Source: Heterobasidion occidentale (Eukaryota; Basidiomycota; Agaricomycetes; Russulales; Bondarzewiaceae). From it: a stretch of 64,000 bases of DNA. Position 1 is the stretch's first letter. Every line of letters starts with the position of its first letter. Location of the stretch: positions 620,001 through 684,000 of the forward strand of contig JBCAQO010000008.1 in assembly GCA_039111635.1 (NCBI GenBank). Reading direction: 5' to 3'. The notes under the pieces were generated by a model. That model was not told where the DNA came from. It was given only the letters and a program-made list of their open reading frames with translations, and ran no database searches. The position numbers were made by a program, and so were the translations under genes. Positions 62,486 to 64,000 of the stretch are shown here, one piece after another.

Positions 62486-62767
62486 CTTGGTCGTTATCAA
62501 GAACGATGTCGAACGCGTTCGGTTAACGGACTGTGACGTGTACCGTTACGCGACGCGACGCGTTTGGTCACACTTCCTCTCCTCCACCGTCTGACTCAGC
62601 ACGTGGCAATTCCTGGCAATTCTGGCTGTCTGCCGTTTGAAGTTTACCTTGTTTGTCGAAATATTTTGTACACACAAAGATAATCCTACGCTTGCCTTGA
62701 GCTGCCCGGTATCATCTTGTCCTGCACATCATCAAAGCCTGGCCCTCTGAGGGTGATTCAAATTCCA

Positions 62768-64000
62768 ATGGCGCGAGGCGCACACTCTCCCGCACCCACA
62801 TTACCCAGGGTCTCCTTCGTCAAAGTCGAGGACGACTTCTCGAAGAAAGCTGCAGGTGTTCATGACCAACAACAGAGGTCGTATGGATGTGCGTTTTGCC
62901 ATTCCTTTCATATTAACGGCGACTTATCGAGACTTCAAATAGACAACGACTTCGCCGATTTCCAGCGTCCAGATGCATATATTCACTACATAGGTGTGTT
63001 CACGGGCGCCTTTTCAGCTCTCAAAATCACCATCTCATACATATTGCATGTAGAACCTCTGGAAGTCGAGCTAGCCAAAACAGGTCGAGTACGATATGGA
63101 CGAGCAAGGTACCGCACCTGTCTCATGTATCTTCACCACTTGTGATATCATTCAATACTGTCTTCAGATCAGGATTGGCTGGACAACTTGAATACAGAAC
63201 GTAGGGCGGCCGGTTTAGATCGCATCTCATACGAAACCTTTGAGATTGTCATGGATCGATTGGAGAAGGAGTGGTTCCATCTGGTGAGTCGCCGCATTCA
63301 TCAGCTGCTGCAAATTACAGAGAGGATTGAATCTACTGCAGACAAAGGACATACCGAAGCCAGACATGGTCATGCCGTCCGAGGATTCTACGTGTGCTAT
63401 TTGCGATGACTCGGAGGAGAGAACACCAACGCCATTGTCTTTTGCGACGGATGCAATTTAGCAGTGCACCAAGGTGAGTTGTCTTGTGTTTCAATGAGGT
63501 CTCGGGCAAGCGTAACGAGCGAGTCGATTATGGAGACTGCTATGGAGTGCCATACATCCCAGAAGGACAATGGTTGTGCCGGAAATGCACGGTCTCACCG
63601 GAGAATCTGTGGTAAGCGTCTCATTTCAGCATCCTGGAGTCAAGGCCTCACACTTTTTAGAATTGTGAATTATGCCCAAACGAAGGTGGTGCCTTTAAGC
63701 AAACCGCTCACGGGGACTGGGTTCATCTGCTCTGTGCAATATGGGTACCGGAGACCAGGGTGGCGAACGATGTTTTCATGGAACCTATCACGGGCATGGA
63801 AAGGATCTCCAAGCAGCGATGGAAATTAGTACGAGAATACATGCTGACTCCCATATCCGCGATAGCTGATTGTTGCTGTAGAAATGCCAGGTATGCGATG
63901 TCCGGCAAGGCGCCTGCATCCAATGCAGCAAGACGTCGTGTTTTCTTGCCTTTCATGCAACTTGCGCTCGTAAAGAGAAGCTGCTCATGCCCATGAAGGC
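62768..64000 (+). CDS. PHD-finger protein of the NTO1/BRPF type, 5' part only
   Basis: Such proteins are scaffold subunits of histone acetyltransferase complexes (yeast NuA3 Nto1, metazoan BRPF/Jade). The start [20 protein letters not shown] is followed by an enhancer-of-polycomb-like region ([16 protein letters not shown], then EPLEVELAK and [20 protein letters not shown]). Next is a classical PHD finger ([18 protein letters not shown], then [18 protein letters not shown]). An extended PHD ([20 protein letters not shown], then [10 protein letters not shown]) continues to the window edge. Three single-base problems at homopolymers (63077-63080, 63413-63417 and 63611-63612) interrupt the written frame. 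The gene continues beyond the window. Confidence 0.9.

Overview
The window is nuclear DNA of a basidiomycete fungus, most likely an agaricomycete. Genes are split by many short GT-AG introns of about 50-60 bases, most of the window is GC-rich, and the content is typical of that group: a cytochrome P450 tandem array, a GMC oxidoreductase, an F-box protein, expanded atypical kinases, a Ty3/gypsy retroelement and a small TIR transposon.

Layout. 1-3.8 kb: the 5' part of a decayed Ty3/gypsy element on the minus strand (gag, protease, RT, its 5' LTR). 4.35-4.42 kb: tRNA-Ile(AAT). 4.6-5.4 kb: RNA polymerase II subunit RPB7. 5.7-11.1 kb: the vacuolar sorting receptor VPS10, 17 exons, fully modelled. 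12.3-13.4 kb: an unknown membrane protein. 14.6-17.1 kb: a GMC oxidoreductase with two lesions. 18.2-20.4 kb: a secreted S28 serine peptidase. 21.1-22.7 kb: a UBA-UBX Cdc48 adaptor. 23.1-25.1 kb: an F-box protein. 27.2-29.4 kb: a sharply AT-rich island holding a decaying multi-span membrane protein gene. 29.8-33.8 kb: two GC-rich low-complexity proteins. 35.7-46.6 kb: four tandem P450 genes, all minus strand. 47.6-49.9 kb: a TPR-J-domain co-chaperone (DNAJC7 type). 50.6-51.6 kb: a Kre9/Knh1-like Ser/Ala-rich wall protein. 52.9-61.3 kb: a tandem duplication of a [kinase-like gene + FAD monooxygenase] unit, with a 1,232-bp Harbinger-like transposon sitting in an intron of one kinase copy. 61.8-62.5 kb: RNase H2 subunit C. 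62.8 kb to the end: the start of an NTO1/BRPF-type PHD-finger gene.

The housekeeping genes (RPB7, VPS10, UBX adaptor, RNase H2C, DNAJC7, NTO1-like) are single copies. The lineage-specific material lies in the P450 array and the kinase/monooxygenase duplication. Many genes carry one-base indels, mostly at short homopolymers. Because they hit conserved essential genes as well as dispensable ones, I read most of them as consensus errors of the assembly rather than pseudogenes. Exceptions that look real are the AT-island gene, the truncated monooxygenase copy and the retroelement.
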